Made by a program: the position numbers and the translations under genes. Under the pieces are notes generated by a model. It was not told where the DNA came from. It did not search any database and was given only the letters and a program-made list of their open reading frames with translations. A stretch of 64,000 bases of DNA from Unio delphinus (taxonomy: Eukaryota; Mollusca; Bivalvia; Unionida; Unionidae): NCBI GenBank assembly GCA_029339505.1, contig JAQISU010000179.1, positions 6,755,501 through 6,819,500 of the forward strand, read 5' to 3'. Positions within the stretch are counted from its first letter, which is position 1; each line of letters begins with the position of its first letter. Of the stretch, positions 13,706 through 24,744 are shown piece after piece.

Positions 13706-13892
13706 TTTTTTCTTTTCTTCTTCTTCTTCTTCTTTTTCTAATGTATTCTTCTTTTATAATGGAAAAAAAGAAAAAAAAATTATAAAAATCAAATTAAAAA
13801 AATATGTTGCCATTGCCAGTCATCAACACACAAAGAGTGATATGTATTTCTTCAAATATCTAACATATTACTGGCATTGGTCATTTAAAAAT

Positions 13893-14173
13893 ACTGTATA
13901 TGCTTGCTTAATAGTCTAGTCCAACTGCAAAATAAAATGCCATAATTTACAATATATACTAGGTTATAAGTTGAGATCAGCTGAAAACAACATAAATCAT
14001 GTTTTTCTGTCACATAGAACACCAATATTTCAGAGTTCTGTTATTTTTTTTCGACTTTGATTACTACTAACAAGCTTTAAAGACCTAGAGCTCCAGAGCA
14101 TTAGGTGACACCAGATCCAGGTTTATGTTGTCTGCAGTTGGACTTGACTTATAAGCAAGTACATATGGTATTT
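13893..14173. mobile_element. MITE with about 40-bp inverted ends
   Basis: The left end contains GCTTGCTTAATAGTCTAGTC and CAACTGCA. The right end holds the reverse complement, TGCAGTTGGACTTGACTTA and TAAGCAAGT. The interior carries a CCAGATCCAGGTTTATGTTG word that recurs in other family members in this window. No coding capacity. Confidence 0.75.
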
Positions 14174-14549
14174 ATGAGCATACAGTTATGCCTTATCAAT
14201 AAGCTGTATCTATCCATTTATAAGTAGAACCTAACTAGGCCTAAAGCTCAGCTATAATTAAGTCACTACAAGTGACCTCGTCACAGATTGAAAACATGTA
14301 ACCTCATAGAAATTCATAATTGGAATTTTGAAACTGAAAGACTAACATTTTCAGAATCACAATAAAGTTTATTTACCAATTTAAACAATGTGGATAATAT
14401 CCCCTTTACTTAATTGCAGAAAGTATAATCTAACAATTGTTCACATTTGGATTGTCTACTGTATGGTCGATTTAGTATGTTCCAGAAATAGTTGAACACT
14501 CAGTATCATCTTGGAACTCTTTATTTTGATTGAAGGATTTCATTTGCAG

Positions 14550-14682
14550 ACAGAGAAAACTGAGAAAGTGAAGAAGAAGAATACTATGCCACCCTATAAG
14601 AGTACAGACCCCTATCAGGTCTGTGTAACCAGCGGATTGAATGTCATAGCCCGCAATGAAAAGGATGGCTTGTATTATGCAG
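14550..14682 (+). CDS. DUF4537-like gene, coding exon 2
   Basis: Acceptor TTTGCAG|ACAG and donor GCAG|GTAAAA; phases 0 in and 1 out; residues 63-106. A Lys-rich linker (KTEKVKKKN) leads into the first Tudor-like strands, VTSGLNVIARNEKDGLYYAG. The aromatic-then-AG end is typical for this fold. Confidence 0.8.
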
Positions 14683-14935
14683 GTAAAAATACATAATTAG
14701 GTACCAGTCAACTAATTATGCATGTATTGGGGGTGGGGGTCTACAAGCATTGTAACTCTTGCCAGATTTCATTTGGATTGGCATTGTCTTTCAGAAAGAA
14801 AACTTAAATTTGCAATATTTCCATTGCAAAGATTTTTGACACTTTAATGTAGATGGCACTAAATTTGTGGTGTGGGGCACTTCTGTTTAATGTCATGTTT
14901 GCACTGTTAGGTCTATTGAACTTCACCCAGGTCTG

Positions 14936-15031
<96 letters not shown>
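14936..15031. repeat. (GT)n/(GA)n microsatellite
   Basis: About 53 bp of GT followed by about 43 bp of GA. Confidence 0.95.
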
Positions 15032-15032
<1 letters not shown>

Positions 15033-15184
15033 CAAAATGAATACTAGTTTTGAGGAAGAAATTACCAGAACAATCATAATTCTATTTAATATTCAGTAGT
15101 TTACATAAAAAGTGCATATATTACACTGTTATTAAGGGCTGAATATTTTTATTTTGTTATGGCATAATGTAAGCTGACCACAAA

Positions 15185-15720
15185 CAACATCAACATTTAT
15201 ATCACTGACATTATTTAAAGTGGTAAGTCAAGACAACAAACAACATAACTTATTTGCAGATAACACAACCCTGGAAAACAGTGAACAAGTTCTGATAAGT
15301 TCTGAAAACAGTGAAAAAGTTCTGAAAACAATTGACAAGTTCTGATAAAACAGTGAAGAAGTTCAACATCAACATTTATATCACTGACATTATTTAAAGT
15401 GGTAAGTCAAGACAACAAACAACATAACTTATTTGCAGATAACACAACCCTGGAAAACAGTGAACAAGTTCTGATAAGTTCTGAAAACAGTGAAAAAGTT
15501 CTGAAAACAGTAGACAAGTTCTGATAAGTTCTGAAAATAGTGGAAAAGTTCTGATAAGTTCTGAAAACAACGGACAAGTCCTGATAAATTCTGAAAACAG
15601 TGAAAAAGTTCTGATAAGTTCTGAAAACAGTGAACAAGTTGTGAAAACAGTGGACAAGTTCTGATAAGTTCTGAAAATAGTGAAAAAATTCTGATAAGTC
15701 CTGAAAATAGTGGACAAGTT
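15185..15720. repeat. 30-bp minisatellite with a 179-bp higher-order duplication
   Basis: The unit is about CTGATAAGTTCTGAAAACAG followed by TGAACAAGTT. A block containing unique sequence (CAACATCAACATTTATATCA onward) plus the first units occurs twice, at about 15,187 and 15,366. This points to an unequal exchange within the array. The long minus-strand open frame here is only the repeat read through. Confidence 0.85.
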
Positions 15721-15887
15721 AATTAATTGTTCTCAATTAATTTCTAGTTTTTTGCATTGTCATACATTTTGATTGCCACATAGTCATGGAATGGTGATGC
15801 CCAATGGGGCTGGCATTCCAGAACCATCACCACATCAATGTTGGAAAAGTAGCACAAATTAAACCCAGATCTGCCATCATTTCATCA

Positions 15888-16175
15888 GCAAATCTGGGTC
15901 TATGTTAGGAATAGTCAGAATGACATGCATTGATCTGGCAGCACAGTGTATCACAGCAGATTAGGGTCTATGTTAGGAATAGTCAGAATGACATGCATTG
16001 ATCTGGCAGCACAGTGTATCACAGCAGATTAGGGTCTATGTTAGGAATAGTCAGAATGACATGCATTGATCTGGCAGCACAGTGTATCACAGCAGATCAG
16101 GTATATGTTAGGAATAGTCAGAATGACATGCATTGATCTGGCAGCACAGTGTATCACAGCAGATCAGGGTCTATG
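15888..16175. repeat. 68-bp minisatellite, about 4 copies
   Basis: The unit contains GGGTCTATGTTAGGAATAGT, CAGAATGACATGCATTGATC and TGGCAGCACAGTGTATCAC. The copies are nearly identical. The unit incorporates the GGGTCTATGTT word of the MITE family, so the array probably grew from a MITE copy. Confidence 0.9.
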
Positions 16176-16798
16176 TTGTTTGTAGTTGGCCTCAGCTTAT
16201 GAGTAAATGTATAAAGTGTATCAATTTAATTGTAAATTGTTCACATACCTATGTGTTACTCTTAAGTAGTGTGACTGAAATTTCTTTGCATATTGTGTTT
16301 GTAGAAATTGTACTTTATTTAAACACACAGCAATCCAAAATGGCTGCTCCCACAAACTTGAACAATCAGCCAGAATTCATGTTAAGTACATTATCTGTAG
16401 CAGTTATAGGGAAAAGGGAAAATGAATTTTGCCAGACTAGACAATATCAGCTTCTGAAAGTGCAATGTATGCATTTAGAAACATGCTGTTATATAGTAGG
16501 TACACAACGGAAGTTTCATCAAGCTGTATAGTATATAGTAGGTACACGTCAGAAGTTTCATCAAGCTGTATGTGCTATAACTCAAACTGTACCCATTGAT
16601 CAAAATAAAGGGAATTAAATGTTCTTTTAACAATACCTAAGATATACAAGGTCTTTTTAAATAGCAAGTGTAACCAGTGTAGAAAACCTGAAATTATTTT
16701 CATTTAAAAATCTAACCCTATGCAAAAAATACGAACCTGTAAGTGTGCTATCTTAATTTAGTTTTAATTACAAAATTGTAATGTGCCATCTGAATTGA

Positions 16799-16803
<5 letters not shown>

Positions 16804-16887
<84 letters not shown>
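16804..16887. repeat. (AT)n microsatellite
   Basis: About 84 bp of AT repeat. Confidence 0.95.
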
Positions 16888-16888
<1 letters not shown>

Positions 16889-18066
16889 CTTTTGTAGTTC
16901 TGTTTTGTAACCTGTATCACAAATTGTTTGTTATTATCAATAACAATGTGACTAAGTAAGGTTGGCTCCAAAAATGTAGGGCACCTGTTGATAGAAGAGA
17001 TATATAAATCTGGATTTATTTCTTTTTACAGCTCGACATTTATCTATATTACTGACACCCTGTCTCCTTATCTTTCTATCTAAATTCTCTGTCACTGAGT
17101 ACATCTGTCCCTTGCTGGTTGTCTCTCTATATTTGAGCTGCTTTGCTTTGATGAAACATTATTTTTACCCATGCAGTCAAATTCTGGTATGTAATAGTGA
17201 AATAATTACATGATTCCATGCTAGATGGAATTAGAGTTTACTGTTACATGTCATATAGGCTTAACATTTACATATACTGCAATGTACATGGTGTGTCAAC
17301 TGATTTAGAACATTTTATTACATATGCTGTACTAGCATATTTGGAAAGCAACTAGCTGTCAAACATGACACTTACTGGTTGTTTGGAAGGAGAGACAGAA
17401 AGGAAGAGTTGAATGGGTTATCAACAATTTGTAAAAATCAACAGAAAATGACGGTTTTTGGAAATGCGTACCAAGAAATACAACAGTTCAAAGAAAATGT
17501 TTAGTATGAATCTTGAACATAGAATTGAATTTTATGAAAATAAATAATATAACTATGGCCGCAGCAGGTTGGAGCATTCCGTGACCCAAGCAAACAAGAC
17601 TTGATGAGTTTAAAATATGTTGCGTTTAAAATTGGATATTAGAATGTCTCTAAATAGTAATAATAAATAAAAATAATCATCATCATAATCATCATCATCA
17701 TCACAATAAGTCAACTGTCCATTGTATAAACATACAATGGTAGACACCATCGCTTGACATAAGAAAAAACACAATAATATTTACTGCAAATGATATAAGT
17801 GAACCCCTTTGTGTGGTAGAGTTTCCATATCAACTGATTTTATATTTTTAAATTATTCTTCTAATCATAAAGTTGATGTAAGTGAAAATTACTTTTTAAA
17901 TTTCTTACCTGTATGTATATGTATAGTCAAGCCTTCACCAGGTAATCAACTTGTAATTATTTAAAACTGAATGCTCTAGGAGCAAACAAATTAATGGCAT
18001 TACAGTGATTTACTCATACAAGACAGTACTGAACTTTTTAAAATATAATTCTTCTTTTTTTCTCAG

Positions 18067-18191
18067 GGCATGTCCTTGTCACTTTGAGTAGAAAATTTGC
18101 AGTTGTTGTATTTGACAATAATGAGCAGCAGGAGACCATGACAAAATTGATTATTCCAATGGGAGGTTCTGTCCCTAGACCAGAAATGCAG
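18067..18191 (+). CDS. DUF4537-like gene, coding exon 3
   Basis: Acceptor TCTCAG|GGCA and donor ATGCAG|GTAACA; phases 1 in and 0 out; residues 107-148. Encodes [20 protein letters not shown], the continuation of the first barrel, and ends with a linker [12 protein letters not shown]. Confidence 0.82.
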
Positions 18192-18326
18192 GTAACAAGA
18201 TGTGATTTTTCATTATGTTTACAAAAATGTTTCCTGAATTTAAGGCCAAAAATCTCATTCTCCCATTTACCATGGAGACAAAATTTGTCCCAGATTCAGT
18301 ATATATGTGTATTATACTATTACATA

Positions 18327-18462
<136 letters not shown>

Positions 18463-18906
18463 GTACATTACTTTCTTTTAAAAGCATTCACATCTTTACC
18501 TTTATTGTTAAATTTGGTCGGATTTTCATGTTTATGTTTATTTGGAAGCATTTGCTTCCCTTAACAAAATTTCTTACATTTTCTTTCTTTACAAGTTTAG
18601 ATATTAACTAATTTAATTGGAACATTATAGTCTGTATTGTGCTGACATATAGTTAATACTATACTTATATATCCAATTTATGGCACAATTTTTCATGACT
18701 TATCACACATTACATGTATATAAATTTATGTAACTAATGACATCAAGTCTCAGTTTGCCTTCCATTGGGTTTCGGGTAATTGGATACAGGGGTGATAAAA
18801 AATTAAAAATACATTGTTGATGTTATAAAGTGCAAACTGGTTTGCACACAAAAACAATGCACCTTATTGACTCTATGCATGTAACAGTTGTCCAAGGATG
18901 AATGAT

Positions 18907-19026
18907 ACCATATATACTGACTTATAAGTCTAGTCTATCTAGACCTTCCAGCTCATGATGAAACAACTGATCTTTTTTCTGTTCTGTATGCAGTCAGATC
19001 TGACTTATGTGTGCATATATATGGTA
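18907..19026. mobile_element. MITE copy (short)
   Basis: Left end ACCATATATACTGACTTATA and AGTCTAGTCT. The right end is inverted: CAGATCTGACTTATGTGTGC, ATATATATGGTA. Same inverted-end words as the copy at 13,893-14,173, with a shorter interior. Confidence 0.6.
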
Positions 19027-19276
19027 CTTGTTTTCCTTGTTTGTGTACTCATTATTAGAAAGCAGAGATACATGTGTTTATATCAGCAAGAACAATAATA
19101 CATGTATATCCTTGCAAGAAGAACTTTTATGTTCAGAGAAGTCAGATTAAAAATTTAAGTTTAATGTCAAGGAATGTCAACGATAAATAGATCAAGAAAT
19201 GAAAATAAGATTTTATAGGTATTTTAACATATCTTAAAGTAATATTTTAATTTATAGTTGTGTCTATTTTTTTCAG

Positions 19277-19417
19277 ATTGGTGACTATGTTCTTGTTAGA
19301 GTTCTCAGTGTGGATGCGGAAAAGGAATGCTATGTTCCTGGAAGGGTTCGGCATCTTCCACAAAGACTTGGAGACCAGATGAAGTTTTATACCATAATTA
19401 TGTACAATGGGCAGGAG
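19277..19417 (+). CDS. DUF4537-like gene, coding exon 4
   Basis: Acceptor TTTCAG|ATTGG and donor CAGGAG|GTGACA; phase 0 both sides; residues 149-195. Encodes the second barrel of the first pair: IGDYVLVRVLSVDAEKECYV, then PGRVRHLPQ. The DYVLVR and PGRV words are diagnostic of this Tudor-like repeat. Confidence 0.85.
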
Positions 19418-19489
19418 GTGACACAATTTTCTTTGACCTAATTGTCTTGTGGTAATACCTGATATAGGATCTACTTAATATCATAGCCA

Positions 19490-20425
19490 ACTGTTCCTAT
19501 TAATAATTGGGTTAATCAAGCTTCTCTGATTAGTCATTAAATTAATCTAACCGTTCCCACTAGTAATTAGGTTAATCCAGCTGTTACTATTTGTCATTGG
19601 GTTAATACATCTGTTCCCATTAGTCATTGGGCTAATCCAGCTGTTACTATTTGTCATTGGGTTAATACAACTGTTCCCATTAGTCATTGGGCTAATCCAG
19701 CTGTTACTATTTGTCATTGGGTTAATACAACTGTTCCCATTAGTCATTGGGCTAATCCAGCTCTTACTATTTGTCATTGGGCTAATCCAGCTGTTACTAT
19801 TTGTCATTGGGATAATCCAGCTGTTACTATTTGTCATAGGGTTAATACAACTGTTCCCATTAGTCATTGGGCTAATCAAGCTGTTACTATTTGTCATTGG
19901 GCTAATCCAGCTGTTACTATTTGTCATTGGGCTAATCCAGCTGTTGCTATTTGTCATAGGGTTAATACAACTGTTCCCATTAGTCATTGGGCTAATCCAG
20001 CTGTTACTATTTGTCATTGGGTTAATACAAGTGTTCATATAAGTCATTGGGTTAATTCAGCTATTTCTATTTGTAATTGGGTTCATCTCTCTGTTCCCAT
20101 TATTCAATGGGTTAATCCAGCTCTTCCTTTTTGTCATTGTGTTAATCCAATTGTTTGCATTAGTCATTGGGTTAATCCAACTGTTCCTATTGGTCATTAC
20201 GTTAGTCCATCTCTTCCTATTTTGTCATTGGTTAATCAAGCTCTTCATATTTGTCACTGGGTTAAACCAACTGTTCCTATTAGTAATTGAGTTAATCCAG
20301 CTGTTCATGTTAGTAATTGGGTTAATCCAGCTGTTCACATTAGTAATTGGGTCAATCCAGCTTTTTTCCCATTAGTCATTGGGTTAATCAAACTGTTCCT
20401 ATATTTCATTGGGGGAATCCAACTT
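19490..20425. repeat. 30-bp minisatellite, about 31 copies
   Basis: The unit is about GTCATTGGGCTAATCCAGCT followed by GTTACTATTT. The unit length is a multiple of three, so both strands stay open and give false proteins such as a 166-residue minus-strand frame. The copies diverge toward the right edge. Confidence 0.93.
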
Positions 20426-21429
20426 TTGGATAAATAAATGAGATTTTGAATGTACAATCAGCAATAAATTGTTATTACAGTTAAATATATTCTAATACAA
20501 ACTAGCAAGAGGAATGAACAGTATAATGTTTGATGAAGGAGAAATTCATATGTACACTTCCTGTGATCAGAGAGAAACACTGTGTAGTTCATTTACAGGT
20601 GTGATCTATAATGTATCTAACATTTCTTTATACTTGTATCATGAAAGAGGCAAAACTGCATATAATCTGTACATCTTAAGATTTTTTATTCATGTGCAAG
20701 TTAACATCAATTAAATTGTGGTGTTATTTGCTATTTTAAATTCAAAACTGATGATTGTCAAACATATTATTAAACAAGTATAGTGTGTTCCAGGTGTTTA
20801 TGTGCTGCCACATTTTGCCATAAGTAAATTAAAAATGACAGAGCATAGAAATTGTCCAGAAAATATATTTGCTATTCACTCATTGAAAACTACATTAAAT
20901 GTTTAGATAAGGTTAAATCTACATCAACAAACATAATACATAATATTTATACTATCTTGTATGTTTCAATATTTCATTAAATTCATTCAAGGCATGAAAT
21001 TGTCACACAATATAAGCATTCTTTGAATGACACCCAAAATAAACTCAGTATATTCCATTACCAATTATGTTTATATCATCATATTAGATACTGCTTGTAG
21101 CCAGCATTGATTAAGAATCAATTAGCATATTTTTGGATACAATATTGGTTCTTTTATACCTAGATGTACCATTTAGGGATTTTGGTCATGTCAAATCCAT
21201 TTGGTTAGAGTTATTGTCCCTTGCAATTAACTTGATATTTTGACATAGTTGTGGTATAAACAATGTCTCATATACCAAGGTGTATCATGAGGGATATGGC
21301 AGAGTAACATATGTATATGTAACATATTTTTTATGTTATATGTAATGGCAAAACAGAAACAGCGTACTAAATAATTTCCATCATGATTCTGTTATATGTA
21401 ACATATTTTTTAATAGGATTTTGCTTGCA

Positions 21430-21755
21430 GACTAGACTGTAATTATGGTGTGCTATTGATGTGACAGATAAATGAGACTAGACTATACTTATGGTGTGAT
21501 ATTAGACTGTAATTAAATGGTGTGATATTGATGTGACAGATAAATGAGACTAGACTGTAATTATGGTGTGATATTGATGTGACAGATAAATGAGACTAGA
21601 CTATACTTATGGTGTGATATTAGACTGTAATTATGATGTACTATTGATGTGACAGATAAATGAGACTAGACTGTAAGTATGGTGTGATATTGATGTGAGA
21701 GATAAATGCGACTAGACTGTAATTATGGTGTGATATTGATGTAACAGATAAATAA
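21430..21755. repeat. 46-bp minisatellite with variant units
   Basis: The unit contains GACAGATAAATGAGACTAGA, CTGTAATTATGGTGTGATAT and TGATGT. Some units are shortened. Confidence 0.88.
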
Positions 21756-22576
21756 AAGTCATACAGTAAAGTATCATATATTCAAATTGCGATTATCTGA
21801 ACCTCAGTTAACCATATTTTTGGTTCACATCTTTCCACTTATCCAACAACACCCACACCCAGTTCTAATATTAATTAACAGAGATTTAATTATTCAAATT
21901 CTCAGATATCATTAACATTTACTCAGTCCATGATTAATTGATTTGCAACTGTATTTAAAAGGCTATCCCATACATTATCTTATCACATAGCAGGCAAAGT
22001 TTTTCTAATAAATAAAATGTATGAGATTAAAAACTGTCAGTTCTTAAAATAAAAATAACACAAAGTATTCTATAAACATGGAGTTTTTTTTGTAAACATA
22101 GAATATTTTATAATTTTATACCACTGCTACCAGAAGTGAGCACTATTTGTTTTCACAAGTTCTTTCCTCTTTGTCTATCATTTGTTCTTGTTTAGACAAC
22201 AATTCCTATTCTACCTAATAAATTGACATCAAACTTGCAATGTGGGTACATATTGGGATGAGCATGTGTGATTCACCAGTTTGGGTTGGTTTGACTTACT
22301 TTTTATCATTTATTATAAATCGATTCAAAATTATGTCCAGGATGAGATTCCAATACCTTTTCACCTGTTCACATCATTTCCAGTGTTTGCAATATTATGT
22401 AGGTGTCTCGACTCCCAATAAAATACTTGTTAACTTACAGCAACCAAACATCCGATTTATGTGCTTCAAGATTAAGCTGTGACACATACCAAATCTAGAT
22501 TGCTGCAACCTACTTCCTACAGTTATTTAAGTACAGTTAAATATACTTATTTTTTATTACTTTTCTTTGGGTGTAG

Positions 22577-22674
22577 TGCACAACAATGAGGTCCCACTTA
22601 GTGAAGATTGGACAAGTCAGGTTCTATGAATCAGTGGAATACATAGCTGAACTTCAGAATTTATTGAAAAATCC
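22577..22674 (+). CDS. DUF4537-like gene, coding exon 5
   Basis: Acceptor GTGTAG|TGCA and donor AATCC|GTAAGT; phases 0 in and 2 out; residues 196-228. Encodes MRSHLVKIGQVRFYESVEYI and ends the first paired-barrel region. Confidence 0.82.
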
Positions 22675-22718
22675 GTAAGTACATTAGTAACTGTTTTTTG
22701 TCAGTTCTTGCTTTTAAA

Positions 22719-22861
22719 TTGAAGTTCAGCTGCAAACTGCACAGATCCAGGTCTTCTATTGAATTTATGCAGTTTGTTAATCAATAAATCAAGCAATAGA
22801 CCCAGCTCTACCAGTGATATGCAATAGCAGAACAGGGTCTATGTTGTTTGCAGTTTGCAGT
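22719..22861. mobile_element. MITE copy abutting the Polinton-type element
   Basis: Contains AGCTGCAAACTGCACAGATC on the left and the inverted GGGTCTATGTTGTTTGCAGT on the right. It ends just before the target duplication of the large element, which therefore inserted at or beside an existing MITE. Confidence 0.6.
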
Positions 22862-22867
22862 TTCTTG

Positions 22868-22980
22868 AGCAGCAAGGAGGGCGAATCGGACAACCTTTTA
22901 TAGAGGTGTCCATTTAGCAAGCCTAGGCTTCCTCCAAAATTGTAAAAAAAAAAAAGCGTCTATTTGGCAAACCAGAATCG
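22868..22980 (+). repeat. Left terminal inverted repeat
   Basis: Begins AGCAGCAAGGAGGGCGAATC and GGACAACCTTTTATAGAGG, and matches the reverse complement of 37,888-37,996 over about 110 bp with scattered changes. Inside it, two versions of a CTATTTGGCAAACC...A-run word occur as an internal direct repeat (CCATTTAGCAAGCC and CTATTTGGCAAACC). Confidence 0.92.
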
Positions 22981-23008
22981 TAAAAAAAAGTTTCTTTTGG
23001 GGACGCAA

Positions 23009-23037
23009 GGTTGTTGTCGCACCCTCCCTGCTACTAT
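23009..23037 (-). repeat. Internal inverted copy of the element terminus
   Basis: AGGTTGTTGTCGCACCCTCC and CTGCTACT is close to the reverse complement of the first 29 bases of the element, so the left end can fold back on itself (arms 22,868-22,896 and 23,009-23,037). I do not see the same third copy at the right end. Confidence 0.6.
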
Positions 23038-23054
23038 GGGGTTAACAATCCTAT

Positions 23055-23717
23055 CTAACTGAATATTTGATCAAGTCCGACACGATATCTTGATCTAGGA
23101 TCATGTAAATTTATCATTACAAATCCATGTGGGATAGACTGAGCATGACTAAAGAAATTTCTAAAGAGATTATTATCCATATTAACGCCACACCAAGTTT
23201 GCCAAATATTAGGTAGCTTATGTGTATCAACTCCATTGAATACAGCAAGAATATTGCAATTATCTCTGATCACTTTTGGTATTTGAGTGTATTGTTGAGT
23301 GACATATATCACATCAGAATTTTTATGCCTGCCACTGGAAAATATCTTAGCGGGATTCTTTTGATTGTCTAACATGACGTCATCATATATGACTAAGTTG
23401 TTAATATCTCCATCAGTATCATCAATGCTCTGTGCATCCTCGATATCTGTTATAAACTCAATAATATCTTCATCAGTTTCTGATTTTGCTCTCTCGTTAA
23501 AATCTTACAACGTCTCGTAACACCGCTGATCGTCTACACTCCGGGCTACTAAATACAACTTGTCCCATTTCATCCATCTCGTTATCAAATTAAGTAGCAG
23601 TTGTGTCTTGCCACTTCCAGATGGTCCGATTATAATCATACGAATAGAATTCGGTAGCGTTGTATGATGCTTAACTGGTTCTCTTGTTATTGTCGCTGAA
23701 AAATCAATTACATTCAT
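23055..23717 (-). pseudogene. A32/FtsK-type DNA-packaging ATPase, one in-frame stop
   Basis: Homologous to the ATPase that drives DNA into capsids of Polintons, adintoviruses and large DNA viruses. The start is an ATG at 23,717. The Walker A motif GPSGSGKT lies near residue 32. A Walker B-like hydrophobic run ending in DD (VIYDDV) lies just upstream of the second open part, and a TQQYTQIPKVIRDN segment fits the sensor/motif III region. The frame is broken by a single TAA at 23,505-23,507 after residue 70. No frame change is needed on either side, so the lesion is one substitution. The total length of about 220 codons is normal for the family. The gene lies head to head with the zinc ribbon gene, only 18 bp between start codons, with a shared TATATAA-like core. 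Confidence 0.88.
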
Positions 23718-23735
23718 ATTATTATATAAATAATT
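23718..23735. promoter_or_regulatory. 18-bp divergent promoter with TATA-like core
   Basis: The AT-only spacer between the two outward-facing ATGs contains ATTATATAAATAATT. Read either way it gives a TATATAA/TTATATAA element a few bases before a start codon. That would leave almost no 5' leader. Confidence 0.55.
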
Positions 23736-23924
23736 ATGGATCTATATTGTGTGAAATGTAAGAAGCGTACTGGCACAGATGATTTGACGACGATTACAAC
23801 TAAAAATAACAGATCAGCACTTTCTGGTAAGTGTGTACAGTGTGGTACAAAAAGATTTAGATTCGTTTTTATTAAATCTGGAGATGTTTTTAAAAACGAG
23901 GAGGTGATATTGCAGCCAAGCTAA
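23736..23924 (+). CDS. DUF5679-like zinc ribbon protein
   Basis: Intact 62-codon frame. Two CxxC pairs (CVKCKK near residue 5 and CVQCGT near residue 34) flank a KNNRSALSGK segment. This is the layout of the small DUF5679 zinc-ribbon proteins that occur in many large-virus and Polinton-like genomes. The role is unknown; a nucleic-acid-binding or transcription-related job is a guess. The frame is followed immediately by the phospholipase A2 reading frame, and in intact relatives the two may overlap or be fused. Confidence 0.8.
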   Translation: MDLYCVKCKKRTGTDDLTTITTKNNRSALSGKCVQCGTKRFRFVFIKSGDVFKNEEVILQPS

Positions 23925-24256
23925 TTAAACTACCGGGAACACCGTGGGAGAAGTATCCAGGAGAAAAACACCTTCCAGGGTATAGTTATTGTGGACCCGG
24001 GACAAGACTCAATATCAGACTCGATGATCAAAACCAACCCTGACCCAGTGAAAATCCAATAAACGCCATTGATAAGGCGTGTCATGCTCATGATGTTGCT
24101 TATAAAAGCAGCAATCTGGAACATAGACATATCGCAGATGTCAAATTAATTCATGCGTTGAATTCTATCACTAATAAATCCTTCAAAGAAAAGTTGGCTT
24201 CATGGTTGATAAAATCGGCTCTGAAAGGTAAATTAATGCTGGGTGCTGGTAATTAA
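23894..24256 (+). pseudogene. Parvovirus-type phospholipase A2 domain protein, one in-frame TGA
   Basis: A PLA2 of this class cuts membrane phospholipids to let a virion leave the endosome. The frame has the calcium-loop motif YCGPG, then after a linker the catalytic helix with ACHAHDVAY, in which the HD pair is the catalytic His and calcium-binding Asp. A hydrophobic tail ending LGAGN follows. A TGA at 24,041-24,043 interrupts the frame between the loop and the helix. I see no ATG in frame after the upstream stop at 23,891, so the true start may be lost or lie through a fusion with the zinc ribbon. Similar domains are known in parvovirus VP1 and in some adintovirus-like elements. Confidence 0.85.
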
Positions 24257-24263
24257 TAACAAC

Positions 24264-24559
24264 ATGGAATCTATTTATTATTCTCCAAGAGGATACTGGA
24301 GGGGTAAAGCAGCAATCGGTAAACTCGCTAGCGCCGCAAAGGTGAAAAATACCACTGCAGTGGATTGGTTATCCAAACAGGCGATATGGCAAATTTATCT
24401 AAAAAAAGGGCTACTGATCCTGTTTGGAGTATTACCGCACATAAAATATCTAAGATGACATGATCAACAGATAGACCACCATTCTATAGATTTGATTCAA
24501 CTGCTCCTCAGCGCAGATTTACTCGTGAACAACTACAAGTGATACCTGAGGATACTTAA
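24264..24559 (+). pseudogene. Polinton-type integrase, internally deleted remnant
   Basis: The 5' part (ATG at 24,264) reads MESIYYSPRGYWRGKAAIGK and continues to QAIWQIYL, which I recognise as the N-terminal helical region of Polinton integrases. After about 24,400 the frame changes, and the remaining part (DPVWSITAHKISK ... FTREQLQVIPEDT) matches the C-terminal end of the same protein family. The whole DDE catalytic core, expected to be about 250 residues, is missing between them. A further TGA at 24,461-24,463 breaks the C-terminal part. The element therefore cannot encode a working integrase. Confidence 0.72.
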
Positions 24560-24744
24560 TTATCTACTTAACTAGCACCTCTGCGTCTGTTGCACTCATG
24601 TCAACATCACATTATCTCTGGTATGACCCATGCTGCTGTTTTTTCTGTCTACGGTAAATTGTCTCGAATCTTTATCCGACCAACACCAACCCATTATACA
24701 ATTATAACTCGTGCAATGATTATTCTGTTGTTGTTTCAGTGTGA
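24560..24744. other. Convergent intergenic gap inside the element
   Basis: Short spacer between the integrase remnant (plus) and the end of the polymerase-helicase gene (minus). Pyrimidine-rich, with nothing recognised. Confidence 0.5.

Larger units (their letters stand above)
11151..14549 (+). other. Intron 1
   Basis: GT...AG intron containing a 51-bp minisatellite, a degenerate C-rich tandem array, AC/AT and GT microsatellites and a MITE at 13,893-14,173. No coding potential seen. Confidence 0.75.
14683..18066 (+). other. Intron 2
   Basis: Holds GT/GA and AT microsatellites, a 30-bp minisatellite with a 179-bp duplication, a 68-bp minisatellite and MITE-like fragments. No exon seen. Confidence 0.75.
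19418..22576 (+). other. Intron 4
   Basis: About 3.2 kb. The first kilobase is a 30-bp minisatellite and a 46-bp minisatellite sits at 21,430-21,750. No exon seen in the rest. Confidence 0.75.

Noticed and set aside
15394..15717. 107-residue minus-strand Phe/Ser/Arg-rich frame
   Set aside because: 30-bp tandem repeat read through; no domain.
19547..20047. 166-residue minus-strand open frame of repeated MTNSNSWISP units
   Set aside because: It is the 30-bp minisatellite read in frame; the array extends beyond the frame and both strands are open.
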